NCBI GenBank assembly: GCA_019636285.1
Contig: JAHBXV010000021.1
Span: 1-64,000 of the forward strand
Direction: 5' to 3'
DNA: 64,000 nucleotides
DNA from: Planctomycetaceae bacterium
GTDB taxonomy: Bacteria; Planctomycetota; Planctomycetia; Planctomycetales; Planctomycetaceae
Shown: positions 62,554 to 64,000 of the stretch, piece after piece
Numbering within the stretch: position 1 is the stretch's first letter
Layout of the letters: each line of letters starts with the position of its first letter
Notes under the pieces: model-generated
What the model was told of the DNA's origin: nothing
Database searches by the model: none
Seen by the model: the letters and a program-made list of their open reading frames with translations, nothing else
Position numbers and translations under genes: made by a program

Positions 62554-63668
62554 GCGCGTAATTCTTGGTAGAGGGTGGCGAAGCGGTTGACCATGTCGGG
62601 GATGGCGAAATGATCGCCCATGCGTTGCCGGGCCGCCGCCCCCAGGCGTGATGCGAGTTCCGGGTCATCCATCAGCACGCGCATCTGCTGCATGAGGCCG
62701 ACCATGTCGCCGGGTGGCACCAGCAGTCCCGACTCGCCGTGAACGATCAGTTCGCGATTGGGGGGAATGTTGCTTGCGATGCAGGGGCAGCCGAGCGCCA
62801 TCGATTCCATCAGGCTGTTGGACTGCCCTTCGAAGTCGCTGGGCAGGCAAACCGCTTGTAGCAGCGGCTGAATGTCGGCGACATCGCCGCGATGGCCCGC
62901 GAAGTGGACGTGCGACGCTACTTGGACAGCTTGCGCGAATTTCTCCAAGCGGGTTCGTTCGGGACCATCCCCCACGATCATCAGTCGCAGATTGGGGCGA
63001 ATCTGACGCAGCGTTTCGACCGCGAAAATCAGATCGCGAACCCTCTTCTGCGGGGCCAGCCGCCCGATCGATCCGACAATCCACGCATCGTCCGGCCAAT
63101 TGCACTCGGCGAGCAGACGTTGACGACGCTCGGTTAACTCTGTTGGTGTTGGAAGCTCCGGCAGCGCGACGCCGTTGGGAATCACGCGGAGTTTGTCCGA
63201 GGGGATGCCGACATCCTGATAAAACTGCCGGACGCTTTCCGAGTTGCCGACCAGGACATCGGTCTTGCTTGCCAGTCGACGATCGAGCCAGAGCTGCCAG
63301 CCGGCTTTCCAGGAATCGACGCAGCGTTCCGAAACCACAACGCTCGGGCGATTCCTGCGTCCAATGGCCAGCCGGCCGTAGGCGTTCGCCGCGAACAGCC
63401 AGGTGTGCAGCACATCGGGAGTGAGTTTCCGCAGCGATTTGCGGAGCTTCAAGAGACAGAACGGATCGGCTTTGCCCCGTTTGCCGAGAATCGTCATCGG
63501 GATTCCGGCTTCGGCGAGTTGCTCCTCATAGGGTCCGCCGCGCGTCAGGCAGACAACATGAACCTCGAATTCCTCGCGCGGCAAACCCGTCGCCAGCAGG
63601 GTGAACTGCTTCTCGGCTCCCGACCGGTCGAGCGTCGGGATCAGAAGTACGACACGGAGGGGAGACAA
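62547..63668 (-). CDS. Glycosyltransferase, GT4 family
   Basis: 373 residues from a TTG that follows AAAGGGA; no good ATG exists between 63668 and an early ATG at 63833, so the start is uncertain. The N-terminal Rossmann fold opens with LRVVLLIPTLDRSGAEKQF. The C-terminal donor domain has VGSIGRLAPQKRVRDLI, LMIVGDGPERTRLEK and SDFEGQSNSLMESMALGCPCIAS, the E-x7-E nucleotide-sugar motif of GT4 (GPGTF) enzymes. It is cytosolic and retaining; acceptor unknown. Its stop lies inside a REP copy. Confidence 0.87.
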   Translation of the reverse strand: MSPLRVVLLIPTLDRSGAEKQFTLLATGLPREEFEVHVVCLTRGGPYEEQLAEAGIPMTILGKRGKADPFCLLKLRKSLRKLTPDVLHTWLFAANAYGRLAIGRRNRPSVVVSERCVDSWKAGWQLWLDRRLASKTDVLVGNSESVRQFYQDVGIPSDKLRVIPNGVALPELPTPTELTERRQRLLAECNWPDDAWIVGSIGRLAPQKRVRDLIFAVETLRQIRPNLRLMIVGDGPERTRLEKFAQAVQVASHVHFAGHRGDVADIQPLLQAVCLPSDFEGQSNSLMESMALGCPCIASNIPPNRELIVHGESGLLVPPGDMVGLMQQMRVLMDDPELASRLGAAARQRMGDHFAIPDMVNRFATLYQELRAP

Positions 63669-63873
63669 CAGCGATCCCTTTGGGGCGAATAGGCACGGTC
63701 GTCGCCGACCTGGCGATGGTCGGGCTGTCAGCGGGTGAGAATTGTCATTAAAGTTCTCGCGGCGGGCAAGGTTGTCCGCTTCGCCCCAAAGTTTTCCGAG
63801 CGATTCTGACAAACGAACGGCTTGGCATCTCAACCTTCAAATATTAACCCTCAACCATCGACCCTCCCCCTCC

Positions 63874-64000
63874 ATGCCCACGGACAGTACCTCATCGGGA
63901 TTTCCGCCGCTCGTCGCCGAGCGTTCGACGCTGGCGGCTTCCGATGGCTATTCGCTGGTGCTGCATCAAACACCGGTTGACGCGGCGGCGATCAAGTCGC
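63874..64000 (+). CDS. Start of a gene, cut by the window end
   Basis: 42 codons from an ATG after a C-rich leader. The visible part STLAASDGYSLVLHQTP resembles the first strand of alpha/beta hydrolases or other DGYxL-type domains, but this is only a guess. No signal peptide in the visible part. Confidence 0.4.
   Translation, partial: MPTDSTSSGFPPLVAERSTLAASDGYSLVLHQTPVDAAAIKS

Overview
The window is a GC-rich stretch of a bacterial chromosome, almost certainly from a planctomycete. The evidence is two DUF1559 pseudopilin-like proteins, a DUF1501 protein, a CRTAC1-type FG-GAP/ASPIC giant, a VIT/vWA protein, a DUF1569 protein, an HpnC-type squalene-pathway enzyme, many secreted proteins of unknown function, and short operons on both strands. 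I cannot name the species. Nothing looks like a plasmid, prophage, large island or CRISPR locus. The only mobile element with defined ends is one IS4-family insertion sequence at 42.6-44.0 kb.

Layout. 0-14 kb: a membrane protein, a VIT/vWA secreted protein, a toroid/HEAT secreted protein with a MazG-type gene, a HAD hydrolase overlapping a fumarylacetoacetase-family gene, a pentameric ligand-gated ion channel homologue, a four-domain carboxymuconolactone-decarboxylase-like protein and three unknown genes. 14-24 kb: a PAS-PAS-PAS-SpoIIE phosphatase, a secreted double alpha/beta hydrolase, a DUF1559 gene behind a convincing cobalamin riboswitch, a beta-helix protein and a TPR protein. 24-42 kb: a fused MFS/spermidine-synthase-like protein, TadG-like and Hsp20 genes, alpha-glucan phosphorylase, an M20 amidohydrolase, a YfhO-like membrane protein, quinone oxidoreductase, a ligase-associated exonuclease, a membrane-thioredoxin fusion, hpnC, fdxA and an ECF sigma factor. 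42-46 kb: the IS, a gene tail directly abutting it, a possible immunity-type gene and a sulfotransferase remnant. This is the only visibly scrambled stretch. 46-54 kb: a PQQ beta-propeller protein, then a DUF1559 / lipoprotein / CRTAC1 run, tRNA-Leu(GAG) and DUF1501. 54-64 kb: csrA, a three-gene MNIO (DUF692) operon, an AcpH-like gene, a sugar epimerase, a pseudo-esterase, a PGRP-type amidase, a RuBisCO-like protein fused to a cupin, a glycosyltransferase and a truncated last gene.

Best candidates for undescribed biology: (1) the operon at 54.4-56.8 kb, where a membrane protein ending in a Cys/Gly-rich tail is followed with almost no spacing by a DUF692 multinuclear iron enzyme and a possible partner protein, suggesting that the tail is modified; (2) the RuBisCO-like/cupin fusion; (3) cobalamin-riboswitch control of a DUF1559 protein; (4) several families of structured intergenic repeats. 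The repeats include a 74-bp element present twice with covarying ends, and hairpin units with 8-bp stems of changing sequence, a constant CTNGY loop and a trailing AGTTTG..GGCT motif. All functions are read by eye from sequence; no database search was run.
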